DNA of 64,000 bases from Desulfocucumis sp964643075 (GCA_964643075.1 CAZXQO010000012.1:1-64000), one strand, 5' to 3'. Shown: positions 22,712 to 30,492, counted from the stretch's first letter. Notes: generated by a model from the letters alone, not told the origin. Program-made: numbers and translations.

Positions 22712-22804
22712 GATACAAAACTTATTGACAGTAACTTTTGTATCTGTTATTATCTTATCAGATACAAAAGTTACTGTCAATATAAAAATAGTTCTTTTTG
22801 TATC
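22712..22804. promoter_or_regulatory. Face-to-face promoters with four GATACAAAA operators (lysogeny switch)
   Basis: A 23-bp perfect inverted repeat (22724-22746 and 22759-22781, 12-bp spacer) contains two mirror-image sigma-A promoters. The rightward one is TTGACA 22725-22730, 17 bp, TATTAT 22748-22753. The leftward one is TTGACA 22780-22775, 17 bp, TAAGAT 22757-22752. Their -10 boxes abut, so polymerases would exclude each other. The motif GATACAAAA occurs four times in alternating orientation (22712+, 22736-, 22761+, 22796-), the likely operator for the repressor, Cro, or both. Confidence 0.9.
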
Positions 22805-22851
22805 TTTAGATTTTAATACGAATGTGTTACACTGATATAGAGGTGATGAAA

Positions 22852-23349
22852 ATGAATGTAGGTGAAAGAATAAAGTCTTTAAGAAAAGATAGGGGATTAA
22901 CACAAAAGGAATTATCAAAGTTATCATCCATTTCAGAAATCAGCATCAGAAAATATGAAAATGGTGATAGGCAGCCAAAGCAAAAAGCAATATATCATCT
23001 TGCCAAAGCCTTGGATGTAAGTGAAGGTTGGTTGATGGGTTATGATGTGCCAATGGAAAGAGAAGAAAACACTTTCCTTGCTGACCAAACTGAAGAATTG
23101 TCCTGTTTTATTAAATACCTGGAATCACTTAAGTACCTAATTCGATTTGAAAAAGATGTTCAAGAATGGCACTTAGAGACTGTTGACAATGGTGAAGAAA
23201 TCAAAGTTTCAGATACTGAAACCTTTACCGTTAGTTTAAGCAAAGATGATATGACCACTACTTTTTCAGAAGAAGAATTTGAAGATTTTTGCAATACAAT
23301 TAAAAAATCAATTGCCTTTGAAATCTTCAAAAAATCAGAAAAGGCATAA
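22852..23349 (+). CDS. XRE-family (cI-like) repressor
   Basis: 165 residues from the ATG at 22852, preceded by GAGGTG at 6 nt. The N-terminal HTH is MNVGERIKSLRKDRGLTQKE, then SSISEISIRKYENGDRQPK, then ALDVSEGWLMGYDVP. The C-terminal ~80 residues are acidic and lack the Ser-Lys protease of LexA-like repressors, so induction by self-cleavage is not expected. It is divergent to the Cro-like gene across the palindromic control region. Confidence 0.88.
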   Translation: MNVGERIKSLRKDRGLTQKELSKLSSISEISIRKYENGDRQPKQKAIYHLAKALDVSEGWLMGYDVPMEREENTFLADQTEELSCFIKYLESLKYLIRFEKDVQEWHLETVDNGEEIKVSDTETFTVSLSKDDMTTTFSEEEFEDFCNTIKKSIAFEIFKKSEKA

Positions 23350-23354
23350 AAAAA

Positions 23355-23390
23355 AATAACCCCCGGTGCTGCCAACACCAAGGGATTATT
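23355..23390 (+). terminator. Terminator after the repressor gene
   Basis: Interrupted stem AATAAC-CC-GGTG/CACC-GGG-TTATT with a 7-nt loop begins just after the stop at 23349. It separates the repressor from the integrase gene, 138 bp downstream. Confidence 0.65.
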
Positions 23391-23487
23391 TAGATACATT
23401 TAACCAAAGGGATAAATGCACCCATACATAGTAATTATAGCATTTTATCACCTTTGGAACAAACAAAAATGAAAGGTGGTAATTTTT

Positions 23488-24702
23488 ATGACAGGCGGTA
23501 CAAGAAAACGTGGTGACAACTGGTATTACTATTTTGATTTAGGTAAGGTTGATGGGAAAAGGAAGAAGATTGAAAGGAAGGGTGGAAAAACCAAGAAAGA
23601 AGCAGAAGCGGCTTTGAGAAAAGCACTGCAAGAGTATGAAAATGCAGGTTTATTATTTGAACCAACTGAAATTTCAGTATCAGATTACATGGATTATTGG
23701 ATGAAAAACTATGTTGAAATGAACTGCAAGTATAACACTATTGACGGTTATAAAAGAATCATTGCAAACCATATCAAACCTGTTCTTGGTTCATATAAGC
23801 TGAAATCTATTACACCCGCAATTCTTCAACAGTTTGTTAATGAAAAATCAACTAAAGGCTTCACAAAGCATTACATGGTGAATATTGTGTCAGTTCTTTC
23901 AGGTTCATTCAAAGCAGCGGTTTTCCCTTATAAGTTCATCAAAGAGAACCCCATGCAATATGTGAAGCTGCCAAAGAATGAAAATATGAAAGCTGAAACT
24001 GACAGAAGGGTTATATCCCAGGATGAATTTAAAAGGATTATTGAAAGATTTCCCCAGGGTAATTCATTCTATATCCCATTACAAATTGCTTATCACACTG
24101 GAACAAGAGTTGGTGAATGTTGTGCCTTAACTTGGAATGACATTGACCTTGAAAAAAAGGTTATTGAAATCAATCGACTATTATTAAAAAAAGAAAAGAA
24201 ACAATGGTATTTTGGAACAACCAAAACTACTTCTTCTGTGCGAAAAATACCCATAGGTGACACCCTAGTTGATATTCTTAAAAAGCATAAGAAATGGCAA
24301 ATGGAAAACCGCCTGAAGTGCGGTAAATTCTATAATTTTTATTATGTTGATAAGAATGACAGAATCTATTCTGTTGATGGAACAAAGGATTATAAAACTA
24401 CTGATGACCAAGTTCACTTTGTCTGTACTAATGAAAGCGGTGGATTGGTAACAACTGAAAGCATTAGATATTGCAGCCGGGTAATAAACTATGAACTGAT
24501 GATTCAATTCAACTTTCATGCTTTGCGCCATACTCATGCAACTTTGTTGATTGAAAATGGTGCAAACATGAAGGATGTTCAGGAAAGGCTTGGTCATTCC
24601 AGGCTTGCAACCACAATGGATACTTACACACATGCAACAGACAAGATGTCCAAAAATACGGTTGATATATTTGAAAAGCTTTGCCACCCACAAACAAATT
24701 AG
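23488..24702 (+). CDS. int: Tyrosine recombinase integrase
   Basis: 404 residues. The N-terminal arm-binding region (GGTRKRGDNWYYYFDLGKVD) is followed by a SAM-like core-binding domain (about 65-150, SVSDYMDYWMKNYVEMN) and the catalytic domain. Catalytic residues are visible: Arg in HTGTRVGECCAL, HALRH(T) with the second Arg, LGHS, and Tyr in TMDTYTHAT. It inserts and excises the element by site-specific recombination. The ATG at 23488 has GAAAGGTGG at 8 nt. It is the rightmost element gene, reading outward toward rlmD, and ends in a strong hairpin. Confidence 0.95.
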   Translation: MTGGTRKRGDNWYYYFDLGKVDGKRKKIERKGGKTKKEAEAALRKALQEYENAGLLFEPTEISVSDYMDYWMKNYVEMNCKYNTIDGYKRIIANHIKPVLGSYKLKSITPAILQQFVNEKSTKGFTKHYMVNIVSVLSGSFKAAVFPYKFIKENPMQYVKLPKNENMKAETDRRVISQDEFKRIIERFPQGNSFYIPLQIAYHTGTRVGECCALTWNDIDLEKKVIEINRLLLKKEKKQWYFGTTKTTSSVRKIPIGDTLVDILKKHKKWQMENRLKCGKFYNFYYVDKNDRIYSVDGTKDYKTTDDQVHFVCTNESGGLVTTESIRYCSRVINYELMIQFNFHALRHTHATLLIENGANMKDVQERLGHSRLATTMDTYTHATDKMSKNTVDIFEKLCHPQTN

Positions 24703-24709
24703 GGTGGAA

Positions 24710-24738
24710 AGAGGGTGGAAAAACCACCCTCTTTTAAT
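24710..24738 (+). terminator. Integrase terminator
   Basis: Stem AGAGGGTGG-AAAAA-CCACCCTCT (24710-24732) followed by TTTAATTT, starting 8 bp after the integrase stop. It lies between the convergent integrase and rlmD genes and resembles the hairpin at the left end of the element. Confidence 0.9.
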
Positions 24739-26148
24739 TTATAAATCGCTGTAACCCTTGGTATTCCTTGTTATTAGACAAACAGTTTCGACATGGCTGG
24801 TCTGCGGAAACATATCCACCGGCTGAACTTCTTCAACCTTGTAGCCGCAATCCACCAGCCTTCGCAAATCCCTGGCCAAGGTGCCAGGGTCACAAGAAAC
24901 GTAAACCACCCGGGGAATACGTGTTTCCGCAATGGTTTCCAGAACCTGCATGTGGCAGCCCCGGCGGGGCGGGTCCAGCACTACCACGTCCGGCTTGAGC
25001 CCCCGGCGGACCAGCCGGGGCAGCAGCTTTTCCACAGCTCCCAGGTGGAATTCAACATTATCTATCCCGTTCAAATCAGCATTTACCCGGGCGTCTTCCA
25101 CCGCCTCCAGCACCAGTTCCAGCCCAGCCACCCGGCCCGCCCTGCGGCCCAGGAAAAGGGCTATGGTGCCCACCCCGGAGTAGGCGTCCACCACCGTTTC
25201 CGACCCGGTAAGCCCCGCATAATCCAGAGCTTTTTGGTACAGTACCATTGTCTGAGCCGGATTTACCTGGTAAAAGGATTCAGCGGAAAGGTTAAAAACC
25301 AATCCACCCAGGCTGTCCTGTATGTACGTCCTGCCGTAGAGCAAAAAGGTACTGCCTCCCAGGACCAGGCTGCCGGGAGTGGTATTAATATGGCGGAGTA
25401 CGGATGCAACGCCGGGAGAAGCACCGGCCAGTTCAGAGGCAAACCGTTCCCCCTCAGGCCACTCTCCGGGCCCGGTCACCAGCACCGCCATCATCTGACC
25501 GGTACCCGCCGCTTTTCTCAACAGCACATGGCGCATTAAACCCCAACCGGTGTTCCGGTTCCAGCCTTTTAAGCCGTAGCTGTTCAACATCTCCTGAATT
25601 TTATACGCTATATCATTTAAATCCCTGTCCACCAGCAGGCAGCTGCAGTCTGCAGATACAGGCTGGGACATGACTGAAGCGGTTTCAGCCAGGCGGTGGG
25701 AGCCCTCTTCATAGAAGCCCAGCACCAGCCTGCCGTCCTTTTCTTCCACCTGAAGATGTATTTTATTGCGGTAATGCCAGGGATTAGCCATGCCAAGCAC
25801 TGGCATTACCGGTACGTCCCCCAGGCCGCCGATCCGGCTCAGGCTTTGCCGCACCAGTTCTTGCTTGGCGGAAAGCTGGCCGGCATAGTCCATGTGCTGT
25901 AGACTGCAGCCGCCACAGTTGCCAAATTTTGCACAGCCGGGCACTGAGCGCCCAGTGCCCGGCTCCAGTATATCCATCAACCCGGCTCTGGCATAATTCT
26001 TTTTGACAGCATCAATCCGCACCCGGACCCTTTCCCCGGGCAAGGAAAGCGGAACGAACACAGCCATGCCCTGCCAGCGTCCCACTCCCTCTCCGGAATG
26101 GTTCAGGTTATCTATGTACAGCTCTATTTCCTGTCCACCGGCTAACAT
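24739..26148 (-). CDS. rlmD: 23S rRNA (uracil-5-)-methyltransferase RlmD family
   Basis: 469 residues. It has an N-terminal TRAM domain (1-58), then a 4Fe-4S cluster motif CAKFGNCGGCSLQH with a further Cys in the linker. The C-terminal Rossmann methyltransferase has VVDAYSGVGTIALFLG, DPPRRGCHMQVLETI and the catalytic-cysteine segment RVVYVSCDPGTLARDLRRL. It methylates C5 of a specific uridine (U1939-type, or the RlmCD pair) using S-adenosylmethionine. The ATG at 26148 follows GGAGGAGG at 8 nt. The mobile element is inserted at its 3' end, a known type of integration site; the last residues NTKGYSDL may derive from the element side. Confidence 0.93.
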   Translation of the reverse strand: MLAGGQEIELYIDNLNHSGEGVGRWQGMAVFVPLSLPGERVRVRIDAVKKNYARAGLMDILEPGTGRSVPGCAKFGNCGGCSLQHMDYAGQLSAKQELVRQSLSRIGGLGDVPVMPVLGMANPWHYRNKIHLQVEEKDGRLVLGFYEEGSHRLAETASVMSQPVSADCSCLLVDRDLNDIAYKIQEMLNSYGLKGWNRNTGWGLMRHVLLRKAAGTGQMMAVLVTGPGEWPEGERFASELAGASPGVASVLRHINTTPGSLVLGGSTFLLYGRTYIQDSLGGLVFNLSAESFYQVNPAQTMVLYQKALDYAGLTGSETVVDAYSGVGTIALFLGRRAGRVAGLELVLEAVEDARVNADLNGIDNVEFHLGAVEKLLPRLVRRGLKPDVVVLDPPRRGCHMQVLETIAETRIPRVVYVSCDPGTLARDLRRLVDCGYKVEEVQPVDMFPQTSHVETVCLITRNTKGYSDL

Positions 26149-26189
26149 TTCGCCAACCTCCTCCGGCCTTCAGCAGCCGGCCTTCCTCG

Positions 26190-26432
26190 TTAAATGCTGA
26201 AACCCACCTTCCGGGCTTCCTTTTTCTCCCTTTCTACTTTGCCCAGAACATATTCTTCGCTGGACAGTTTATTATTCCAGAAAACCCCCAGATATATATG
26301 ATCCTCTTCCCTGAGCAGCCTGTTGGCCTCCTCAATAGAATCAACTTTGACCAGTTGGAGAATCCGGCCCTCGCTGGCACTGAAACCCTGGACGGATTCC
26401 ATGTCCTTGTCGCCGCAGGAACAACCACCCAT
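26190..26432 (-). CDS. Conserved-type small hypothetical protein
   Basis: 80 residues starting MGGCSCGDK, with two N-terminal cysteines and a helix-strand core (GRILQLVKVDSIEEANRLLR, then YLGVFWNNKLSSEEYVLGK). It has no membrane segment. The ATG at 26432 follows a G-rich CGGGGGTG site. It lies 41 bp upstream of rlmD and may be co-transcribed. I do not recognise a function. Confidence 0.65.
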   Translation of the reverse strand: MGGCSCGDKDMESVQGFSASEGRILQLVKVDSIEEANRLLREEDHIYLGVFWNNKLSSEEYVLGKVEREKKEARKVGFSI

Positions 26433-26749
26433 ACAAATACACCCCCGTTTCCATTTGTTATTAATGTTAACAAATTATATGGACATATGAAACAATAATC
26501 ATACAGAACGCCCTAATTTTTTCTTGTGCTAACAGCTGGTGGTTAATAAGATTAGCCAGTGGTGACATGTCAACCTTTTTAAGTGGTTGCGGTTAATAAA
26601 CCACTGTACTATCATTCATACCCTCACGGCAAACCCATGGCGAATACGTCACACTTGCCGACCGTTAAACATACTATATTGTGATCGTAAATGTGCGGAT
26701 TCTGACGCAGACATTTTATTTAATATTGTCCTAAAGGAGGGGGAAAGCA
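26433..26749. other. Intergenic control region upstream of cotE-like gene
   Basis: A 317-bp gene-free stretch between divergent genes. It contains AAGTGGTT/AACCACT inverted repeats (about 26580-26605) and the putative mother-cell promoter at 26651-26678. No RNA gene is apparent. Confidence 0.5.
26651..26678 (+). promoter_or_regulatory. Candidate sigma-K/sigma-E promoter for the coat gene
   Basis: ACA (26651-26653), a 16-bp spacer, then CATACTATA (26670-26678), matching the mother-cell consensus AC-N16-CATANNNTA. The coat-protein gene starts 72 bp downstream with a strong ribosome binding site. This fits the biology but rests on a short motif. Confidence 0.5.
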
Positions 26750-27286
26750 GTGAGTGAAGTTACCGGTGCGGAAAGAAGTTCGAAAGTTTTCCCGAAAAGC
26801 GCATACCGGGAGATTATCACCAAAGCTGTCTGCGGGACGGCCAAAAAATATTTCCGCTACAGCCAGCACTTTGTTCCGGCGGAGGGATATGATCCTCATG
26901 CGGTTCTGGGGACATCCATTACCCAGATGCGCTTAAAGGAGCCGGAAGTCACCAATGTGAATGACGGTAATACAGTCGGGGTAGGGGTTAACGGTATTTT
27001 TGAAGTACACATATGGTATGCCTACAATAAGGGGAAATCCACGGATCTTATTCGCCAGGCCATTAATTTTGAGGAAATAATTCCACTGAGCGAATACGAT
27101 TTCCAGAGCTTTAATCTAACAGAAGCAAGGGCCATGGTAATTAAACCTCCCCAGTGCATGGAATCAATAGTGACAGAAGAAGGGCGCATCAGAGTAGATT
27201 TTGAGCTAGGTGTGTACGCCGAGGTAATAGGAGAAACCAAAGTCCGGGTCAGAGTGGCCGGGCCGGGAGATGACGAAGTCAGTTGA
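26750..27286 (+). CDS. cotE: CotE-like outer spore coat protein
   Basis: 178 residues matching the CotE family: YREIITKAVCGTAKKYFRYS near 19, then ILGxxI-type ASIT region, VGVNGIFEVHIWYAYNKGKS, IPLSEYD, PPQCMES and the ending DFELGVYAEVIGETKVRVRV. In Bacillus, CotE is the morphogenetic protein that assembles the outer coat on the mother-cell side; clostridial relatives often carry only this core. GTG at 26750 follows AAAGGAGGGGG. It is monocistronic, with a weak hairpin (GGAG/CTCC near 27294) after the stop. Confidence 0.88.
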   Translation: MSEVTGAERSSKVFPKSAYREIITKAVCGTAKKYFRYSQHFVPAEGYDPHAVLGTSITQMRLKEPEVTNVNDGNTVGVGVNGIFEVHIWYAYNKGKSTDLIRQAINFEEIIPLSEYDFQSFNLTEARAMVIKPPQCMESIVTEEGRIRVDFELGVYAEVIGETKVRVRVAGPGDDEVS

Positions 27287-27516
27287 GCACAACAGGAGTC
27301 CTTTGGGGCTCCGTTTATTTTGCATACATTTTCCATGCTACAGAACACATATTAAACTTTCCTAAAACCAACAATATAAACATCAGGGCAGGAAAATAAC
27401 CCGGATGCAGCCAGGTGCATTTCAATTGCGGTTTTACCGGCACCCGTTCAGTCCTGGTTTTCTGACGGGCTGCCTATGCCGCTAAATTGCAAGACAGGTT
27501 TTTTACGGCCCTGTGA

Positions 27517-27547
27517 AAACCCTTCCTCCATATGGGGGGAAGGGTTT
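27517..27547 (+). terminator. Hairpin upstream of the SASP gene
   Basis: Stem AAACCCTTCC/GGAAGGGTTT with an 11-nt loop, 33 bp before the SASP start. It may be a terminator for upstream readthrough or a stabilising 5' mRNA hairpin of the spore-protein transcript. Confidence 0.5.
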
Positions 27548-27580
27548 GTGTTTCACATAAACCATAGAGGGGGAAAAGCT

Positions 27581-27805
27581 ATGCTCGTGAGCCGGAACAG
27601 AAAAAGGTATAAAACAGAAGCGGAAATGCTTCGCTATAAATTAAAACTGGAAATCGCTGACGAACTGGGACTGCTGGAGAAAATAAAAACCGGCGGCTGG
27701 GGGGCGTTAAGCGCAGTGGAGGCGGGAAAGATAGGAGGACTCCTGGCGGGCAGGATAAAGGATAGCACAAACCCGGACGCTGCCCGCAACCCGAAGACAA
27801 TTTAA
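27581..27805 (+). CDS. Alpha/beta-type small acid-soluble spore protein
   Basis: 74 residues with the SASP core: LRYKLKLEIADELGLLEKIK (first helix, containing the germination-protease-like acidic site), then GWGALSAVEAGKIGGLLAGR (second DNA-binding helix with the invariant Gly). These proteins coat spore DNA and protect it from UV and heat, and GPR degrades them on germination. The ATG at 27581 follows GAGGGGG. Its stop is one base from that of the convergent phosphate transporter gene. Confidence 0.85.
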   Translation: MLVSRNRKRYKTEAEMLRYKLKLEIADELGLLEKIKTGGWGALSAVEAGKIGGLLAGRIKDSTNPDAARNPKTI

Positions 27806-27806
27806 C

Positions 27807-28808
27807 CTACAAAAATAACGAGATGAGCGAATAAGTAATCATAGCCAGCAGTATGGTTATCGGCAGGGTAATAACCCAGGCGGTTACAATTTTCTGGGCC
27901 GTACCCCACTTGACGCCGGAAAACCTTCTGGAGGAGCCAACTCCCATTATAGCAGAAGAAATGACATGAGTGGTGCTGACCGGCATTTTTAGCAGTGTGG
28001 CTGCCAGAATTACGCAGGCCGAAGTCACATCGGAGGCGAAACCGCTGGCAGGCTCCAGTTTTATAATTCTGGTACCAACCGTTTTTATTATTTTCCAGCC
28101 CCCGATAGAAGTCCCCAGGGCCATGGCAATGGACGCAGACAGCTTTACCCAAAAGGGAATATCCGTGCTGTCCTGGAACCCCCCTGCGATTAGGGCGAAG
28201 GTAATGATACCCATCGATTTCTGGGCATCGTTGGTACCGTGACTGAATGACTGCCAGGCAGCGGTAAAAATCTGCAGTATTCTAAAGCGACGATTCATCT
28301 TCACCGGATGGGCATGGCGAAAAATTATTTTAATAAGACTCATTATAATGTAACCGATCACGAAGGCAATAAACGGTGATAAAATAAGGGCTTGCAGTAT
28401 ACTGAAAAAACCTTTGAAATTCACCGCCGAAAATCCCGCCGCCGCGATAACGGCCCCGGCCAAAGAGCCTATCAGGGCATGGGACGAACTGCTGGGTACA
28501 CCGTAATACCAGGTAATCAGGTTCCAGGCGATAGCCGCAAGCAGCGCGGCTATTACTATATACAAACCGTTTTCCAGATGAGAGGGGTCGGCAATCTTGC
28601 CGCCTATGGTTTTGGCCACCCCGGTAAAGGTCATGGCCCCCAAAAGGTTCATAGATGAGGCTAGCACAATGGCCACCCGGGGCTTCAGTGCCTTGGTGGA
28701 TACTGAAGTGGCTATAGCGTTGGCTGTGTCGTGAAAACCGTTAATAAAATCGAAGGACAGTGCCATGAACACCACTGCCACAGTGAGGATTAAATTGTAA
28801 TCAGACAT
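27807..28808 (-). CDS. pit: Inorganic phosphate transporter, PiT family
   Basis: 333 residues, strongly hydrophobic with about 10 membrane segments. PiT signature repeats are GFHDTANAIATSVSTKALKP near 25 and SHGTNDAQKSMGIITFALIA in the second half. It imports phosphate, usually as a metal-phosphate complex with protons or sodium. It follows the DUF47 gene by 11 bp, the usual PiT-DUF47 pair. The ATG at 28808 has AAGAGGTT upstream. Confidence 0.95.
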   Translation of the reverse strand: MSDYNLILTVAVVFMALSFDFINGFHDTANAIATSVSTKALKPRVAIVLASSMNLLGAMTFTGVAKTIGGKIADPSHLENGLYIVIAALLAAIAWNLITWYYGVPSSSSHALIGSLAGAVIAAAGFSAVNFKGFFSILQALILSPFIAFVIGYIIMSLIKIIFRHAHPVKMNRRFRILQIFTAAWQSFSHGTNDAQKSMGIITFALIAGGFQDSTDIPFWVKLSASIAMALGTSIGGWKIIKTVGTRIIKLEPASGFASDVTSACVILAATLLKMPVSTTHVISSAIMGVGSSRRFSGVKWGTAQKIVTAWVITLPITILLAMITYSLISLFL

Positions 28809-28819
28809 TTTATAACCTC

Positions 28820-29452
28820 TTAAGAGTTTCTCATAATAAGTCCTTCAAGAATGTCCGCCACATCCTCGCAAAAATCCGAGAAGGATTCCATCATGGTATA
28901 TAATTCTTTTTTCTTCATTATTTCAATGGGATTAACCGAGGTGGCAAAGAGAGTCTTCAGGGCGTCGGTCAGCAAGTCATCAGCAGCGTTTTCCAGATCG
29001 TTAATCCGGTGAGTATGTTTCTTCATTTCTCTAAGCTTTTTCTGAGCCAGTAAATCCACCGCCGAACAGAGATTCTCTACGCACATGCTAATATTCCTGG
29101 TAAAAAGGCGCATATAGTCATCTTGCTCCGTGATTTCATAAAGAACTATACGGGAAGAGCAAAACTCCAGGCAGTCCAACACGTCATCCAGTTGCAGGGT
29201 CAATCCCAGTATATCTTCCCTCTCCAGCGGGGTAATGAAAGTTTTGTTTAATTCATTCATGATCTCGTGGGTATACTGGTCCCCCATGTTTTCCACCATT
29301 TTGATCTGGAGCATGTAATTTTCCGCGTTAGGCAGGTCGCCCATCATCTGTATATAAGCGTCCGTAGCCAGCTTGATATTTTTGGTGACCAGCAGAAAAT
29401 ACTCATAAAATATATTCTGTTTTCTGCGAAATTTTTTAATTATATTCAGCAT
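28820..29452 (-). CDS. DUF47/PhoU-like regulator of PiT
   Basis: 210 residues, all-helical, of the TIGR00153/DUF47 family (PhoU-like three-helix bundles). Segments such as EIMNELNKTFITPLEREDIL and LENAADDLLTDALKTLFATS are typical. These proteins accompany PiT transporters and modulate phosphate uptake. The ATG at 29452 follows AGAGGAG. It sits 71 bp downstream of pstS on the same strand, so pstS, DUF47 and pit may form a phosphate operon. Confidence 0.92.
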   Translation of the reverse strand: MLNIIKKFRRKQNIFYEYFLLVTKNIKLATDAYIQMMGDLPNAENYMLQIKMVENMGDQYTHEIMNELNKTFITPLEREDILGLTLQLDDVLDCLEFCSSRIVLYEITEQDDYMRLFTRNISMCVENLCSAVDLLAQKKLREMKKHTHRINDLENAADDLLTDALKTLFATSVNPIEIMKKKELYTMMESFSDFCEDVADILEGLIMRNS

Positions 29453-29523
29453 AGTTTCTCCTCTTGCCGTATACTCTACATAAGTAATACGGCTGTGCTT
29501 AATTAACGGATAACAGTATATTT

Positions 29524-30309
29524 TTAATTTAAACGGAACTCATTTATCACTGCCTTTCCCTCAACACTCAGCACGTAGTTAATAAATCCCATGGTGGTAC
29601 TGTCAGCGCCTTTTTTTGTAATATATATCAGGGGCCGGCTGAGTAGCATTGTTCTGCTCTTGCCATCGTCAACCGGTATAGGTCTTACTTCGTCGCTGAG
29701 GAACCTTGAAGAAATATAACCAATAGCGTATTTGTCCCCGGCCACGGCAGTTTTAACCGCCCCCGTGGAATTCATGACCAGAGCGCTGTCGGCTATTTTA
29801 GATTTGCGACCGGTTACCGTATCCCTGAATACATTATATGTTCCCGAGCCCTGCTCCCGGGTAATGACGGTCATGGGAGCGTCAGGTCCGCCAACATCCT
29901 TCCAGTTATTAATTTTGCCGATAAATATGTCTATTAAGTCAGGTAATTTAATGTGACTGATGTTAAGACTGGGATTTACTATAATCATGATGTTGTCGGT
30001 GGCAATCTGGTAATAATCCAGACCGGCCTTTTCGGCAGTTGTCAGTGGCCTGGAGAGAGAACCAATCTCAGCAATGCCTCCGGACACGCAATTCAGTCCC
30101 AGGGAGGAATCCCCTCCCTGCACGTAAATCCTTACGCCAGGATGTGTTTTTTCATACTCCCCGGCCAATTTTTCCGTAAGGGGAAACATGGAGGTAGAAC
30201 CTATTATCCTCATGGTGGCCGTGTCTTTATTGTTTAAATTGAGTCCTGCACATCCGCAAAGCGGAAGGGCAAAAAACAATGTCATAATGATAGTAAACAA
30301 TTTTCCCAA
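29524..30309 (-). CDS. pstS: Phosphate-binding lipoprotein PstS
   Basis: 261 residues. A lipoprotein signal ends LPLCGC (lipidated Cys about 18-20). The mature part is a periplasmic-binding fold with IIGSTSMFPLTEKLAGEYEK and phosphate-contacting TREQGSGTYNVF. It captures phosphate for the PstCAB ABC importer, but no pstC or pstA gene is present here. The TTG start at 30309 has GCGGGGG upstream. Five in-phase Pho boxes lie just upstream, so it is predicted to be induced by phosphate starvation. Confidence 0.92.
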   Translation of the reverse strand: MGKLFTIIMTLFFALPLCGCAGLNLNNKDTATMRIIGSTSMFPLTEKLAGEYEKTHPGVRIYVQGGDSSLGLNCVSGGIAEIGSLSRPLTTAEKAGLDYYQIATDNIMIIVNPSLNISHIKLPDLIDIFIGKINNWKDVGGPDAPMTVITREQGSGTYNVFRDTVTGRKSKIADSALVMNSTGAVKTAVAGDKYAIGYISSRFLSDEVRPIPVDDGKSRTMLLSRPLIYITKKGADSTTMGFINYVLSVEGKAVINEFRLN

Positions 30310-30360
30310 AACATTATCCCCCGCCTAATTTGTCAAAACGTTTAAAGATTCTTTAGAGCA

Positions 30361-30410
30361 TGTAAAACTCCTGTTAAAGGTATGTTCATTTATTGTTAAG
30401 TAAATGTAAA
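30361..30410 (-). promoter_or_regulatory. Array of five PhoP boxes upstream of pstS
   Basis: On the minus strand, hexamers TTTACA (30410), TTAACA (30399), TGAACA (30388), TTAACA (30377) and TTTACA (30366) recur at exactly 11-bp intervals. This matches the PhoP box TT(A/T/C)A(C/T)A repeated once per helical turn. The array ends about 50 bp upstream of the pstS start codon, where an activator would sit. Confidence 0.85.
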
Positions 30411-30435
30411 CACCAATTTTACAAAATCGACCATT

Positions 30436-30467
30436 AAAAAACCCACTGCAAAATAAGTGGGTTTTTT
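30436..30467 (-). terminator. ileS terminator
   Basis: Perfect stem AAAAAACCCACT/AGTGGGTTTTTT with an 8-nt loop, 25 bp beyond the ileS stop. It also insulates ileS from the pstS promoter region. Confidence 0.92.
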
Positions 30468-30492
30468 AACACTATCTAAAGGCTGATTAAAT

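Larger units (their letters stand above)
8188..24760. mobile_element. Integrated phage-like element (capsid-gene-poor; satellite-like or defective)
   Basis: About 16.5 kb of AT-rich sequence contrasts with the GC-richer host genes to the right. From the right end it carries a tyrosine integrase, XRE repressor, Cro-like protein, excisionase-like HTH, wHTH protein, small terminase, two unknowns, sigma-70, a DUF1492-type regulator fused to a repeated domain, tape measure, large terminase, portal, SPP1 gp7-like head protein, a surface SLH protein and a second excisionase-like HTH. The integrase abuts the 3' end of rlmD, and related 12-mers CTGAAACCCTTG (8188) and CTGTAACCCTTG (24749) are candidate attachment cores. 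I see no major capsid protein, prohead protease, tail tube or sheath, baseplate, holin or endolysin. Boundaries are approximate. Confidence 0.75.

Noticed and set aside
8287..24732. Using the two end hairpins as the att repeats
   Set aside because: The compensatory base change shows that structure, not identity, is conserved. A recombination core would be identical, so terminators are the better explanation, with the 12-mer pair kept as a weak att candidate.
24768..25902. Long plus-strand frames (up to 248 codons) over the rlmD gene
   Set aside because: They are antisense shadows of a clear methyltransferase gene with all family motifs; GC-rich codon bias keeps the opposite frames open and no ribosome binding site is present.
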